DNA of 64,000 bases from Micrasema longulum (taxonomy: Eukaryota > Arthropoda > Insecta > Trichoptera > Brachycentridae). Shown here one piece after another: positions 44,165-54,659 of this stretch; the first letter of the stretch is position 1; every line of letters starts with the position of its first letter. The translations under genes were made by a program, and so were the position numbers. The stretch is from NCBI GenBank assembly GCA_022494885.1, contig JAGVSM010002645.1:23809-87808 (forward strand). The letters are read 5' to 3'. The notes beneath the pieces were generated by a model. It was not told the DNA's origin, did no database searches, and was given only the letters and a program-made list of their open reading frames with translations.

Positions 44165-44640
44165 GTGATAATTTATAGAGCGCCATTTTTCTGAAAATCA
44201 CCTCAAGGGCGCTGTATAATAAATAAGTATCCCTGCACGTCTTGCAGCTACAGAGCGCAAAAGCGATTGGGATTCTAGTTACTCCTTTTCAATTATAATA
44301 TACATTAGTTTTAACATATAAGAGCTAGGTTACAGCACGTCTTGCAGCTACAGAGCGCATGGACGGTAAGTAATCTAGCCCCCGTTTATATTTTGTTTTA
44401 ATTTGACAACGAAGTAAAGTGTTTGAATGATAATAAAATTAAAACATAAAAAACTCATTTTTTAAAAATAGAAGTTACAAGTCTTGCAGCTACTGAACGC
44501 ATGGAGTGTTGAAATTCTAGACTTCATTTAAAAAATTATGGTTGGTAACATTTACATATTGAAGCGAGATTACCAATCGTCTTGCAGCTACAAAACGCAT
44601 GGACGAGTGGAATTCTGGCAACTTAAAATTATACCAATAA
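44165..44640 (+). repeat. CTTGCAGCTAC-unit repeat, four-unit copy
   Basis: Starts ATAATTTATAGAGCGCC, then AAAATCACCTCAAGGGCGCT. The motif CTTGCAGCTAC lies at 44241, 44341, 44483 and 44581, each followed by a GCGC/ACGC and, from the second on, ATGGA. Spacers of 100, 142 and 98 bp are unrelated or AT-rich. Confidence 0.85.
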
Positions 44641-44644
44641 CTTT

Positions 44645-44695
44645 GTCATGAATCGAACCTTAGACCTCTTGCATGGTAGGCAAATAAACTGATAT
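44645..44695 (-). repeat. SINE-3 head fragment
   Basis: Plus-strand GAATCGAACCTTAGACCTC and TTGCATGGTAGGCAAAT are the inverse of the SINE-3 B-box and anticodon-side region. Confidence 0.45.
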
Positions 44696-45011
44696 TTTTT
44701 GTAAACCTTTTAGATTGTTTTTGTTATTATAGATTATTTTACCTGCTGTTCTTACATTTTTCAATAAGGGGCGTAATATATTTATAAATACTTAGTTAAC
44801 ATGTTTTGCCGGTCAGTTCTATCTGTTAATGCAACATCAAAAATACAACTTCAATACAGGAATAAATTGGAAGATTAAGCCAAAATAGGATCTAACGTTT
44901 GCCAAAAATTGGAAGGCAGTATAAATAAAAGAGTACATGCTTGTTCACAAACAAAGGAATAAGGAAATGTTACCTTTTTAAACATTTTTGAAGTAATAAA
45001 GTTAAATGTAA

Positions 45012-45415
45012 TTCAGTCCAGTAAAAAACGTACATATTTAAAAACAAATATTTCTTTGTTACTTATTAGTAGCATAAAAAGTAATTTTAAACTAGTAATT
45101 TTGAATTCCCGCAAACACGGTCATTGCATTGGCCACGCCCAATACGTCACAATTAATGTTCATTTTAAATTTCGTTCCTGACTATTCAATTTTCTTTGGA
45201 ACATCGTCACGAATCTTGACGTCACAACTATCAATGCCAAACATGTCGCGTTTTTCAAGTGACATTTTTTTTTTAAATGTATTTTTTAAAGTTATATATG
45301 AAAACATTTCTTCACAAATATCCATACTGATTTTGAAAATACAATTGATTATTCCAAATCCATTTCATATATTTTTATCGGTATTCGTAGTAAGTGATAT
45401 TTCCCTATTGTGCAC
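45012..45415 (+). repeat. CRE-type dispersed repeat, copy A
   Basis: CAGTCCAGTAAAA, CATTGCATTGGCCACGCCC, CTTGACGTCACAA (TGACGTCA at 45217-45224), CCAAACATGTCGCGTTTTT and CCATTTCATATATTTTTATC. The 98-codon ORF inside it is a by-product. It lies 3 kb before gene 1. Confidence 0.75.
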
Positions 45416-45484
45416 AATAAACTAGTATCAAAATTATTTTATTAGTAAACCAGGCGTTGGTCTACTATTCAAATGCTACGATGA

Positions 45485-45620
45485 ATCGGGTTGTGGTTCC
45501 GTGACTATTATTGCGGACTTACAGACTAGAGGTTTGAGTCCATTTTCTAATAGTGGGTTATCCACAACTCGTTGCAAATGCCTCAAAATGTAAAGATTTA
45601 GGTAAATCATAAGAATTCAT
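45485..45620 (+). repeat. SINE-2 copy
   Basis: GAATCGGGTTGTGGTTCCGT, GGTTTGAGTCC (decayed B box), ATTTTCTAATAGTGGGTTA and GGTAAATCATAAGAATTC match the 1.8-kb copy in inverse. Confidence 0.65.
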
Positions 45621-46039
45621 TTATTAAATATACATAAACTGATTTTAAAAGTGGTTTTGCTCATTTATAATCGCTTTACGGAAATGTAAATTTTTGTCTT
45701 TGTATTGGGGGAAATTTTCATTGCTTTTCTTAGCAAAAGCATAACCAAAACACAAAGAAATACTTTTCTTTTAGCTTAAATCTGAATGAATCTCTTTGAA
45801 AAAAGGTTTTTAACGACTTCGTTTTTTATTTCAAAAGAATCGTATATTTTTAAGATCGTTTTTGCTGCAAGAAAATAATTTAAGAAAGCAAACATAAAAT
45901 GAAACATTTGAAGCCTTTTGCACGTTTATATTGGTGTTAACATAAGTTGGGACCGTTTTTTTTTGTTTTAAAAAAAAATTGCATAAAGAGTAAAACAAAA
46001 TAATAAAGAATATACGTCGTTTGAAAGAAAATATCTTTT
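45621..46039. other. Unassigned AT-rich sequence
   Basis: No gene or known repeat; low-complexity Lys/Phe ORF only. Confidence 0.4.
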
Positions 46040-46925
46040 TCTTCTTCTTCGATGGCGCTACAGTCCAAATCGAGCCTTGGCCTCCTTCAACTTTTGCCAC
46101 CAACTCCGCCTGTCCTCAGCAGCCATTTTCCAATTTGCAACTTGTAGAAACTGAGCTGCATCGATTTTTACTTTATCCTCCTACCTCAGTCTAGGTCTTC
46201 CAATCCTTTTTTTACCCCCTGGATGTCCAGGCATGACTCTCTTAGTTACTCGCGCATCAGGCATTCTCTGTACGTGTCCAGCCCATCTCAACCTGAGCAG
46301 TGTTATGTGGGTTGAGATACTAGAGGATGCTGTACGATTCGGCAGTTTGCCTAATTCACCACTCCTTTTCATCTTTCACGGGGCAACAGATTCGGTGAAA
46401 AACTCTCATTTTAAATATATCCAGCATCTCAGCCAACCTTACTGTCAGAGTCAGTGCCTCGCATCCATACGTCAATAAAGTCCTAATAATGGTCTTGTAC
46501 AGGGTTGTCTTCGTTTTCCTACGGACGCTTCTTGACTTAAACACTGGCAGCAAGGAGAAATATGTTCTGTTGCCCGCCGATATTTGCTTCTTTATTTCTG
46601 TAGTTTCCTCGTTACATTCTGTGAGAAGAGAGCCTAAGTACGTAAACTGGTCGACTGCCTCAAAGGAGTAATTATCTGTGAACTGCACGCTACCTTTTGC
46701 TTTGTTGGATGGGTTTTGGCTTTGAGTGATAAACATTGTTTTACCTTCATTAATTCTCAAGCTACTAAGTTAAAGATATTAGAAGCCAGGCTATTTCCCT
46801 GCTTAAGTCCCCGGGTAATCGTGAATGCTTCCGTTTATTCCCTTTCTACCTTAACTTGGCTTCTTGTGTTGGTCATCGTTGTCCTCACCAGTTTTATTAG
46901 TTTAAGCGGGAAATGGAAGGTCTCT
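46040..46925 (-). pseudogene. Non-LTR retrotransposon reverse transcriptase, internally deleted
   Basis: Minus strand from 46925: KLIKLVRTTMTNTRSQVKVE, TEAFTITRGLKQGNSLASNI, FNLV, then a jump past the catalytic box to INEGKTMFITQSQN, FTYLGSLLTECNEETTEIKK, TLLTYGCEALTLT, LLRLRWAGHVQRMPDARVTK and KKRIGRPRLR, with WWQKLKEAKARFGL-stop at the end. The GLxQGxxL box, YLGS, LLTYGCExLTL and WAGHVxRM series is that of a widespread insect LINE family. It lacks the F/Y-x-D-D box and has frame breaks. Confidence 0.85.
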
Positions 46926-46937
46926 TTGTCAGGCCAT

Positions 46938-47292
46938 CAATTAAACCATCATGCAAAACCCACTATACACCATCACCACAGTTGTTTCACAAAAATACAA
47001 AACCAACAGGCCATGCATTTTAATCAGCACATGCACTGATCAGGACAAACATCCACTGATTAGGTTATGAAAATATTTTACGTTGGAGGAATAGAAAAAA
47101 AAGGGTAGGAATGAAGGGGGGGCGTGATTTTTATAGGTATAATACAAGATAAAATATTTTCATAACCGAGATAGTGCATTTTAATCCTAATCAGTGCATT
47201 TGCTTATTAAAATACATTTTGTGTTGATTTTATATTTTTGTGCAACAACTATGGTGATGGTGTAATGTGGGTTTTGCATGCTGGTTTAATTG
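46938..47292. mobile_element. 355-bp foldback element FB-3
   Basis: The left arm begins CAATTAAACCATCATGCAAA; the inverse of the right end begins CAATTAAACCAGCATGCAAA. Arms of about 150 bp stay alignable inward (ACACCATCACCACAGTTGTT versus ACACCATCACCATAGTTGTT; GTTATGAAAATATTTTA in both) with a short purine-rich loop near 47.1 kb. No target duplication fixed. Confidence 0.75.
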
Positions 47293-47875
47293 GTGTTCTG
47301 GCGAAGAGACGGGTACGTCTTGAAACCGGTAGACATAGAAAAGTCGGTTAGTGGTGATGTTTCGGATTTATACATATTTTTATTCAAGTGTCAAGCCATG
47401 CCTTCCTTTGATTCCGGTAGTCGTTGTTTTAAATCCCAATGTTCCTTCACCTCCCTGACAGCTAGTCAAGAAAGCAACACGCGCAAATGCTCAACGGAAA
47501 CGTAGACGGCGAGCGTGACATAAATAGAACATCCCGTGACGCGCCAATATAAACTACCGTGAAGTGATTTTATGCCATCGAAAACAGTGGTGTTCTGGAC
47601 CAGTGCCAAAGGGAGGAAATCGTTAGTCCTTATCCTTTTTTTCCTTTCAGGATTGACTCCAGGAGAACATAACGTCAAATAGTTTACGTAAAATTGAACG
47701 TTTCCCATTTTCTTCGAACACGCATATCGCGAAAAGGCGGACCTTGCTTTACAGTCACCGGGTCGAAGGAATTTAAGCAACTAACAGGTTTAATACAAAT
47801 ATTTAAAAACATTTCGTATAATTTCATACATTTCGACATTAATTAAGTATCGTTTATACAATAATATATGTTAAC
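47293..47875. other. GC-balanced spacer upstream of gene 1
   Basis: Distinctly less AT-rich than the surroundings and free of the repeats named here. It has overlapping ORFs (71 and 104 codons) without family patterns. It lies 0.55-1.1 kb before the gene 1 start and could hold regulatory sequence. Confidence 0.35.
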
Positions 47876-48185
47876 ACATTACAACAGAGATGAAGAGCAT
47901 TGAAGAGAAGGTAATATAGAAGTCTAGGCATCTACAGGGCTTATGAACTGTCATTGGCTGGTTTAAGTGGCCACTTTACACACTGTGTAACATTCACCAT
48001 TCTGCCCATATTTGAACATCTATATTCCTTCAATTCTTTCATCTGTTGATGTTTGTGAAGTTAAAGAGTTGAAACCTTTATTTATGCGGGTGAGATTCAT
48101 CTAATTGAATTATTTCACCTACATACTAGGCAACGCTTGAAAATGTTATTTTTTCAATTTCTATACTTCTTCATGGACCAGGTGG
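47876..48185 (+). repeat. FB-A copy upstream of gene 1
   Basis: ATTACAACAGAGATGAAGAG, TTTAAGTGGCCACTTTACAC, GAAACCTTTATTTATGCGGG, CTATACTTCTTCATGGACCA. It ends 228 bp before the ATG at 48413. Confidence 0.8.
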
Positions 48186-48412
48186 ATTTATATGTGTAGC
48201 ATGATTTTCATAAATTAAAACATTTTATGCTTTTATTGAATCGTGTTGTGATTTAGCAAAAAATGATAAAAATATCACCAGTACATATTATATAGTATAA
48301 GTATCAGTTAATCATTTTTCTTTGATAAATTAATCAATTCGTAATCAATTAATTCAATTGCGGTTTTAAAATAATTAGACTGACAGTTGTGATTTATAAC
48401 TCTAGAACAATA

Positions 48413-48482
48413 ATGGAGTTCAAAGAATCTTTTGTGTTTCCTCCCAGTAGGGTTTTTCCTCAGTTTGTATCCGGATCTAGTT
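48413..48482 (+). CDS. Sugar transporter gene 1, exon 1 (N-terminal 23 codons plus 1 nt)
   Basis: A short first exon opens with ATG in a good context (A at -3, G at +4) and encodes the cytoplasmic N-terminus, ending RVFPQFVSGSS plus one base. It is followed directly by GTAAGT at 48483-48488. The single leftover base joins GT at the start of the exon at 51381 to make TGT (Cys24), then FLGQ, so phase and reading frame agree. The first exon of the neighbouring paralogue (56947-57016) is also exactly 70 nt, ends in the same codon split and shares the PQxVS pattern at the same place, which is the main support. It lies 228 bp after the end of an FB-A repeat. I see no clear TATA/initiator pair at a normal spacing. 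It was found by pattern, not by transcript data. Confidence 0.82.
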
Positions 48483-48857
48483 GTAAGTAATTAAAAAAAT
48501 AATAACAAAAAATATTTATTCCGCTTTTATTGACGTAAAGTTTAGAAAATTGAAATGCTGTGTTTTGTTTTGTTTTTTTTGCCCTTCAAAATTAAAAAGT
48601 CTACGCGCATAGTAACATAATTAAAATCATATAAATATACATAATTAGTGTATACTTGTAATACCGTATTGAACAGACTTCATGAACTTGCAATAGTTAT
48701 TCTCACGTATCGGTTATATTTAGTTGGTTACGCCGGAATGTTTACTGCCATTTATATGTTTTTGTTGTCGGCTTTTCCTTGAGAAGTAGGAACCTGAGCA
48801 GCCTGGCAGTACTTACCACATTACAATAATTCACAAATTCCATATTTAAATATTTTA

Positions 48858-49612
48858 GGAAATTGTTGACACACTTTAGGAAAACTTAACTCGTTTGGGT
48901 CTTGATATTTATACAAAAAAGACTCAGATTATGTGCAACAAATCTTATCCTGACCCTGATCTGTCTCTCTATAATAATGGACAGACGATTAAAAAAGTTG
49001 ACAGCTTTAAATACTTGGGAGTACACATAACTGAGGATGGAAGCATGCATAAAGTGCTCGCAACCCGCCTAGGAATTGCTGGAGCAACTTTTAACATGAT
49101 GCGTGTTGAATGGAACTCTAGTCTATACTCGGTCAAAACAAAATGCCGATTATTCAACTCTTGTATGTAGTTCTCTTATAAGGGTGCGAATCTTGGCACC
49201 TTACCAAAGCTCAAAACTATAAACTTCTGAGTTTTGAGAGTAAGTGCTTAAGAAGAATATTAGGTATAAGGTGGTTCGATTTTATAACTAACATTGAAGT
49301 CCGAGAACGGACGCAGCAGCCTCCTATAACGAGCGTCTTGAGGATGCGGCGGTGGACCTGGCTTGGACACGTGCTGCGCATGCCTCAGGAGAACCTAAAC
49401 CCTAGTTGCCTCTTCTTTAAACCTGCGGGATCACGCCGTCCTGGAAGGCCGTCAATGACGATCTTTAGACTGTATTTGGTGGAATTAAGGGGCGCTGGAT
49501 TGACACGGGAAGAAGCGAGAGTGCTGGCTGGCGATAGGGTCTCCTGGAGGCAACTAGTGATGTTCACATGCTTCACTTAGGAGCGGATGTGGAAAAGAAG
49601 AAGAAGAAGAAT
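48858..49612 (+). pseudogene. 5'-truncated LINE in the intron of gene 1
   Basis: The plus strand reads LGLDIYTKKTQIMCNK, FKYLGVHITEDGSMHKVLAT, RLGIAGATFNMMRVEWNSSL, then after frameshifts RRWTWLGHVLRMPQENLNPS and RPGRPSMTIF...LRGAGLTREEARVLAGDRVS, WRQLVMFTCFT-stop. The 3' end is GAGCGGATGTGGAAAAGAAG with GAA repeats. The same 3' end recurs at 43878-44046. It lies in the sense orientation within the intron. Confidence 0.85.
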
Positions 49613-50904
49613 ATTTAAATAAAACTGACATCTGTATTTTTCTTCAAACAAATTAAAAACATGAAAAACTAACAACATGAAAAACTAACAACAAATAATA
49701 TTCGTAACGCTTTCTTGCTAGATAAAGTTACCGCTAAATTGTCAGCATTATTATCTTCACCGCATCCAATATCCAAAAATCCTGATACCCAAAGCTGAAT
49801 AAAGAAAGAACCTAACATCCGCTTCATTCCCGCATTTAATATCTGGTGGAGCAAGGGGGGACACTTCAACACAGGTGAGTCGATTTCCATTGTATATTAA
49901 GTGGCAGTAAACGTCCTTAGTAACGCGTGTGCTGGCTGACCTTGTTGGACCATCTTGGATCAGCTCATGCGCTCTCTGAGCTATCGAGGAAATATAACTT
50001 TCGCGCCTCTCTCTCGCGTCACCATAAGTGTAGGATATTGTTCGTATAGATCAAACCTTTTGAACTTTTTCAAAGATGGTGAATGGTAATCATATTTATC
50101 TATTTATACATTTCTTATATATACATTTTTTGTTCACTTTGCCCAGCTGTATGAAACAGTACGATTTTATTGTTATATAACTTAAAAATATTTTATTATT
50201 TAATTTGTTTTTTACATTTATTCTTAAATTGTTTAAATTTTCTACTGAATATGTTGTATAATTTTTAGGTTATTTTTTTTTGTTAATAAATCTTGTATAA
50301 TTTTAAGGCTTAATTTTTTAAACGAAAACATTAAAAATAAATAAAAACAGGTTTACCTTTATCAATGGATAATAAATTTTTGATTTAACTAGGTATTTGA
50401 ATTGAATATTTTTTTGAATTAAACAAAATTAATAGCTCGTTTTCTGAGCCGCTAGGTATTGCTATAGCAGTTCCCAGCGGGGCGTGAAATTTTAGGCAAA
50501 CTTTAGATATTTTCATTTGAACCGCTATCGTGTCGATAATTGTACTATTTTTTCGTGTCCTAGTGTTTCCTCAAGCTTCTTACAGATGTCTCGAGTGTAC
50601 GAAATCTAAAATCGTTCGGAATACTTGACCTCGGCGCGTAAAACGCGAATATAAGCACCCGTATTTACGCGCTATACTAGTATGCCCGTCCCTCATCAAT
50701 CTGTTAAACAATTCTATTCATTATTATTTAAAAATCCTATGTTTGTTTTTTCATTTCGCTTTTCATTAAATTTTTATGTGTTTTTAGTAAGGTTATTCGT
50801 GCTGAGGAGACTTTATATATATTTTTTCCAAATTAAAATACAAATGGAAAATATTATATTCTGACAGAAAATTTGCGAAATTCCATAAAAATAGCACCTA
50901 CCTT

Positions 50905-51092
50905 TCAAACATCATCATTCCCTTTCCGCACCTAATGGTGCATAGGTCACTGCATCAGTACACCAATCGCAACGCATCTTGATATTTTTTGTTACATGTA
51001 TTTAAGATGATCAATCTTACGCTTTAGGTGCCAGTCCAGGGACTCTGAAATATTCTAGTGCAAAAACATATTTTAAAATAATATTTGTTATT
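50905..51092 (-). repeat. SINE-3 copy in the intron of gene 1
   Basis: The plus strand shows the inverse: ATCATCATTCCCTTTCCGCA, CCTAATGGTGCATAGGTCAC, GCCAGTCCAGGGACTCTGAA, ATATTCTAGTGCAAAAACA. The tRNA-like head is missing. Confidence 0.75.
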
Positions 51093-51380
51093 TGTACACA
51101 TCGATTTTTATTTGTTTATGTAAATATCGTGGCTCTGGAAAATACTGGCTTACTATAACTCTATTTATACTTAAATTAGAAGGCTATTTTTTACGAACGG
51201 ATGCCAATTTTAAAAAAAAAATTACAACTGATTTTTTTAAGCAATTAAGGTCACTATTTCCCAGAAGCGACCACTGTATATTGTTTATACATTATCCAAA
51301 AAGCATTATTTAAAGAAAACTTTTCATTCACTTTTAATCGTTCAACCTGCTTAAAGCTAAACGTGATTCTTTTTTAACAG

Positions 51381-52750
51381 GTTTTCTGGGACAGCTATGC
51401 ATTGGACTATCCTTAGGATGGCTATCACCTGCTTTATTTAAACTAGAAGGAGATGATTCTCCAATACCAACCACGCAATCACAAGGATCTACAATCGCAT
51501 CAATAATGGTTGTTGGAGGTATCCTGGGACCGATCCTATACTCCTTAAAAGTGGACATTCTTGGTAGAAGATGGATGGCATTCTGTGGCGCAATATTTTT
51601 CATCGTAGCTTGGATCATCCTCACATTTGCAGCAGAAGTTTATCATATATACATTGGAAGAATAGTTGTTGGTTTTGGTGTTGGGTATATCATAGGACTT
51701 ATCCCAACGTATTTTGGAGAAATAGCTGAAACACACTTGCGAAGCAAATTCGGAGTAATTTGTGGGGTTTTTTTGAACACTGGAATTATTTTTCAATACG
51801 CTATTAGCCCTGTTGTAAATTTTTACACGCTGAATATCATAAACCTCGTATTTCCAGTTGTTATGCTGTTGAGTTTCTTTTGGATGGTAGAATCTCCATA
51901 CTTCTTGATTCGTCAAGGTAAAGAAGACGAAGCAATTGAAGCATTGATGAGATTAAGAGGGCATACAGAACCAATACACGTAGCGGCGGAGATGAAACTC
52001 ATCAAAAACTTTGTCGAAGCAAGCCCGAAAAGACCGTTTAAAGAAGTTGTAAAAGAATTAGGATTAAAAAGTAATAAAAAAGCTATTTTTATTCTTACTT
52101 TTCTAATGGTGGCCCAGCAGTTCAACGGAGCAATTGTTTTAAAAACATTCTTCCATATTATTATAGAGGAAACTGAAACTCCGCTAGATCCAAATTTGAC
52201 TGTTTTAGTTTCGGAAACTATTGGCCTTTGTGTTACGATTGGAGCAGTATTTATTGTGGAAAAAGTTGGACGGAGGCCTATGTTCTTGGTAACTTGCATT
52301 GGGTGTATTTTTGGCACATTTATCGCAGGTCTATACTTTATGCTCTGGGCTGAAGATATAATTGGACCTGATTCATCGTGGCTGGCACTTTTTGGTCTTA
52401 TGTGTATACAAGTTTTCAATAGTGTCGGAGGAGCATCAATCCCGACAATTATTGCTAGCGAAATGTGTACGGCAAGTATCAGATCTTGGTTTGGCGGTTA
52501 CAAATCTATTTGCTTATCAGTGTTCAATTCTATTGCTTCTAAAGTTTTTCAAGTGGTTAAAGATGACGTTGGCGGGCAATATGCTTTCTGGCTATTGAGC
52601 GTGATTCTTTTGATTTCAACGACTATCATTTACTTTGTAATGCCTGAAACCAAAGGTAAAACGCTACAAGAAATTCAAGACATTCTTTCTGGAAATAGGA
52701 GCGTTAAACATAAAGATGACGTGGAAATAAGTATCGAAGAAAAATATTAA
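51381..52750 (+). CDS. Sugar transporter gene 1, exon 2 (Tret1-like MFS facilitator, residues 24-479)
   Basis: This exon encodes nearly all of a 479-residue, 12-helix major-facilitator protein expected in the plasma membrane, moving a sugar or related small solute down its gradient. An acceptor (TTTTTAACAG) precedes 51381 and the exon starts in phase 1. Motifs in order: GWLSPAL in TM1; DILGRR at residues 82-87; YIGR at 114-117; PTYFGE with an Arg-Ser-Lys after it; VESPYFLIRQGK at 193-204 after TM6; QQFNG at 269-273 in TM7; GRRP at 320-323; SEM...SIRSW in TM10; PETKGK at 445-450. Length is usual for the family. The first in-frame ATG inside the exon (51506) falls after TM1 and is not the real start. 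In TM10 the family's Pro-Trp is Pro378-Thr379. Tret1 orthology and trehalose as substrate are not established. Confidence 0.93.
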
Positions 52751-52873
52751 AAATGTAATATAAATAATCTAATTTCTTTTGTTGGTATGTGAAGAAATAT
52801 TTATGTCGTAAACTGTACTTTGATCTTTAATAATAGAGAAACATCACGTTTTTAAAAATATTTTTTCATTTAT

Positions 52874-53212
52874 AAGGGCCAGTAAAATGTTGTCGACTAA
52901 AAAAATATTTTTAAATTTATAATTTTTAATTATCGCGAAAACGGTGCATTGCATTGGCCACGCCCCTTGTTCGTCACGATTCGGGTAAATTAAATTTTTG
53001 TTTTATTTGTGACGTTTTCATTTAAAAAGAACATCGTATCGAATTTTAACGTCACAATTATAAAGGCCAAACATGTCGCGTTTTTGTACAGACATTTTTA
53101 AAAAATAATTTATTTTTTTAAGTTTGAGTTTGAAAATGCAAGTAACATTTCTAAATCCATTTCATATATTCTTATCTGTATTATTAGTATGGTATATTTT
53201 CCTATTATTTAT
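52874..53212 (+). repeat. CRE-type dispersed repeat, copy B
   Basis: TATAAGGGCCAGTAAAATG, GCATTGCATTGGCCACGCCC, TAACGTCACAATT (the palindrome is broken here), CCAAACATGTCGCGTTTTT, CCATTTCATATATTCTTATC. It starts about 125 bp after the stop codon of gene 1. Confidence 0.75.
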
Positions 53213-54325
53213 TGCCTCAATTAGAAAGAAGAAAATTATTCCACCAGTGCCGTCACAAGTTGTCGTCGGTTGAGTTATGCTGACATTCAAAAGTAGAACC
53301 CTGTAGCTGTCAAAATACACTTAACGTTGAAAAAAGGGTACCTGGAAACCGGAAATTCATCGCAACACAAAACAACGCAATAATTGATTTGTTATTATTC
53401 TTGAAAACCTGTGACGTTTCAAAGTAGTTCGTTTTTATTATTTATTTTTTTTTACATTTTGGAGAAATTTCGTTGTACAAAAATGCTCTATTTTTTACCG
53501 CGCGTAGAAAAACATTTTTCCAATTTTCGTTCCAAAATTTTTCCCTTTTCGTTGCTGACTAGGATTTTGCGAATCTGATGAGGACATACTAATAATTAGT
53601 TTTTGATGCCAAAATAAACTATACTTATAAACCTACCAACCTAAATAAAAGCGCAAAAACAGATTTCAAATACACTACTTGACACCGCAAACTTAGCATT
53701 CTCTATTGAGTTGATAAAGCGTAGTTAGAAATCTCACAATCCTTTTTTCAAAGCTTTGCGAAAATATCTCAATAACTCCTTCAATGGAGATTCCTAAATT
53801 TGCTTCTCTTGTAGTCCGGGCAAAGTTTCAAATAAAAATTGTAAAATAATTATTCTTCTTCTTCACTTATCAACTTTGGTTTTTGTTTTGCAGTTGAAAA
53901 ATAGATCTTGAATAGTCTTTTTTATTGTGTTGGATATTCTCCTCTCTAGTAGTATTCTAATCATGTATTTAAGCAATACTCTTGTTAACGAAAAGGCGGA
54001 CTGTAAATGAAAATCGAATTTCATTCAGTTTTGTTAATTGGGAAATATTTGAGAAAGGATAGGAATATGGAATGGATACCTACCTTTAATATGGTCTGAA
54101 TGTTCTTCAATTTCTGGTACTGGATCACAAAATAAACTATAAAATGAGACAATGTTTTCCACGATGCTCGACGATTCCAACCACTTCTTTATCCGATTTT
54201 ATATGAACTCAAAAATGTTGTTTTGTTTTTGTTCTAAATCCGAATTTTCTAATTTTGAATATCATCTATCTTGATCTCAGGTAGGTACCATAAGGATGGG
54301 TCAAAGGAAGGATGGGAACGAAAGG
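53213..54325. other. Spacer between the two transporter genes, nothing recognised
   Basis: AT-rich with no ORF or repeat that I can name. Confidence 0.4.
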
Positions 54326-54329
54326 TAAT

Positions 54330-54560
54330 CAGCCAGGAATAGTATCAATAAATGCTGTTATTTACTTAACAACCCTGTCAAACGCCTTTTTTTATTCTTC
54401 AAGATTGGGGTCAGTGCTATACAAGCTCCTGACATCACTGCAATCTGTGAAGATTTTTTGTGACATCTGCTCTTTTTCTTCACGTGAATACTCACCCTTC
54501 AAATCCATGTCTTTAAAGAGCGTGGCTATTGTGTAAAAGGCGAGAGTTGTCGAATCCCTT
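54330..54560 (-). pseudogene. Unidentified protein relic
   Basis: Minus-strand translation gives RDSTTLAFYTIATLFKDMDL, KGEYSREEKEQMSQKIFTDC, SDVRSLYSTDPNLEE, one stop, KKAFDRVVK, another stop, then ITAFIDTIPG. The long, compositionally normal and charged-helix-rich frame, broken by just two stops, looks like the C-terminal part of a once real protein. I do not recognise the family. Confidence 0.45.
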
Positions 54561-54659
54561 CGTCAAGTCTATAAAATATATTCAATATATATGTATATGC
54601 AACTTTACTGTATTCTGGTGTGAGTAATTTGTTTGCTCGATCGGAAATGAGTCTCTGTG

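Larger units (their letters stand above)
48483..51380 (+). other. Phase-1 intron of sugar transporter gene 1
   Basis: A 2.9-kb GT-AG intron with donor GTAAGT and a pyrimidine-rich acceptor. It carries a decayed non-LTR retrotransposon end (48858-49612) and a SINE-3 copy on the opposite strand (50905-51092). The rest, about 49.6-50.9 kb, is AT-rich with one more GC-balanced block near 49.9-50.05 kb and shows no recognisable gene. A 16-bp tandem duplication (AACATGAAAAACTAAC) lies near 49.66 kb. Confidence 0.75.

Noticed and set aside
45129..45425. 98-codon ORF
   Set aside because: It lies wholly in the CRE-type repeat, and the frame is not kept in the other copies.
46233..47039. Plus-strand ORFs of 81 and 107 codons
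   Set aside because: They are antisense to the LINE reverse transcriptase and FB-3.
48260..48320. TATA-like ATTATATAG with TCAGTT as promoter of gene 1
   Set aside because: The spacing is about 15 bp, too short for a TATA-initiator pair, and such words are frequent in AT-rich DNA.
51545..52419. Minus-strand ORFs of 123 and 168 codons
   Set aside because: They are antisense shadows of transporter exon 2; the same occurs in gene 2 at 61154-61956.
51506..52750. Gene 1 as a 414-residue single-exon gene starting at ATG 51506
   Set aside because: This start would remove TM1 and GWLSPAL; the frame extends upstream to a good acceptor at 51380 and a matching first exon exists.
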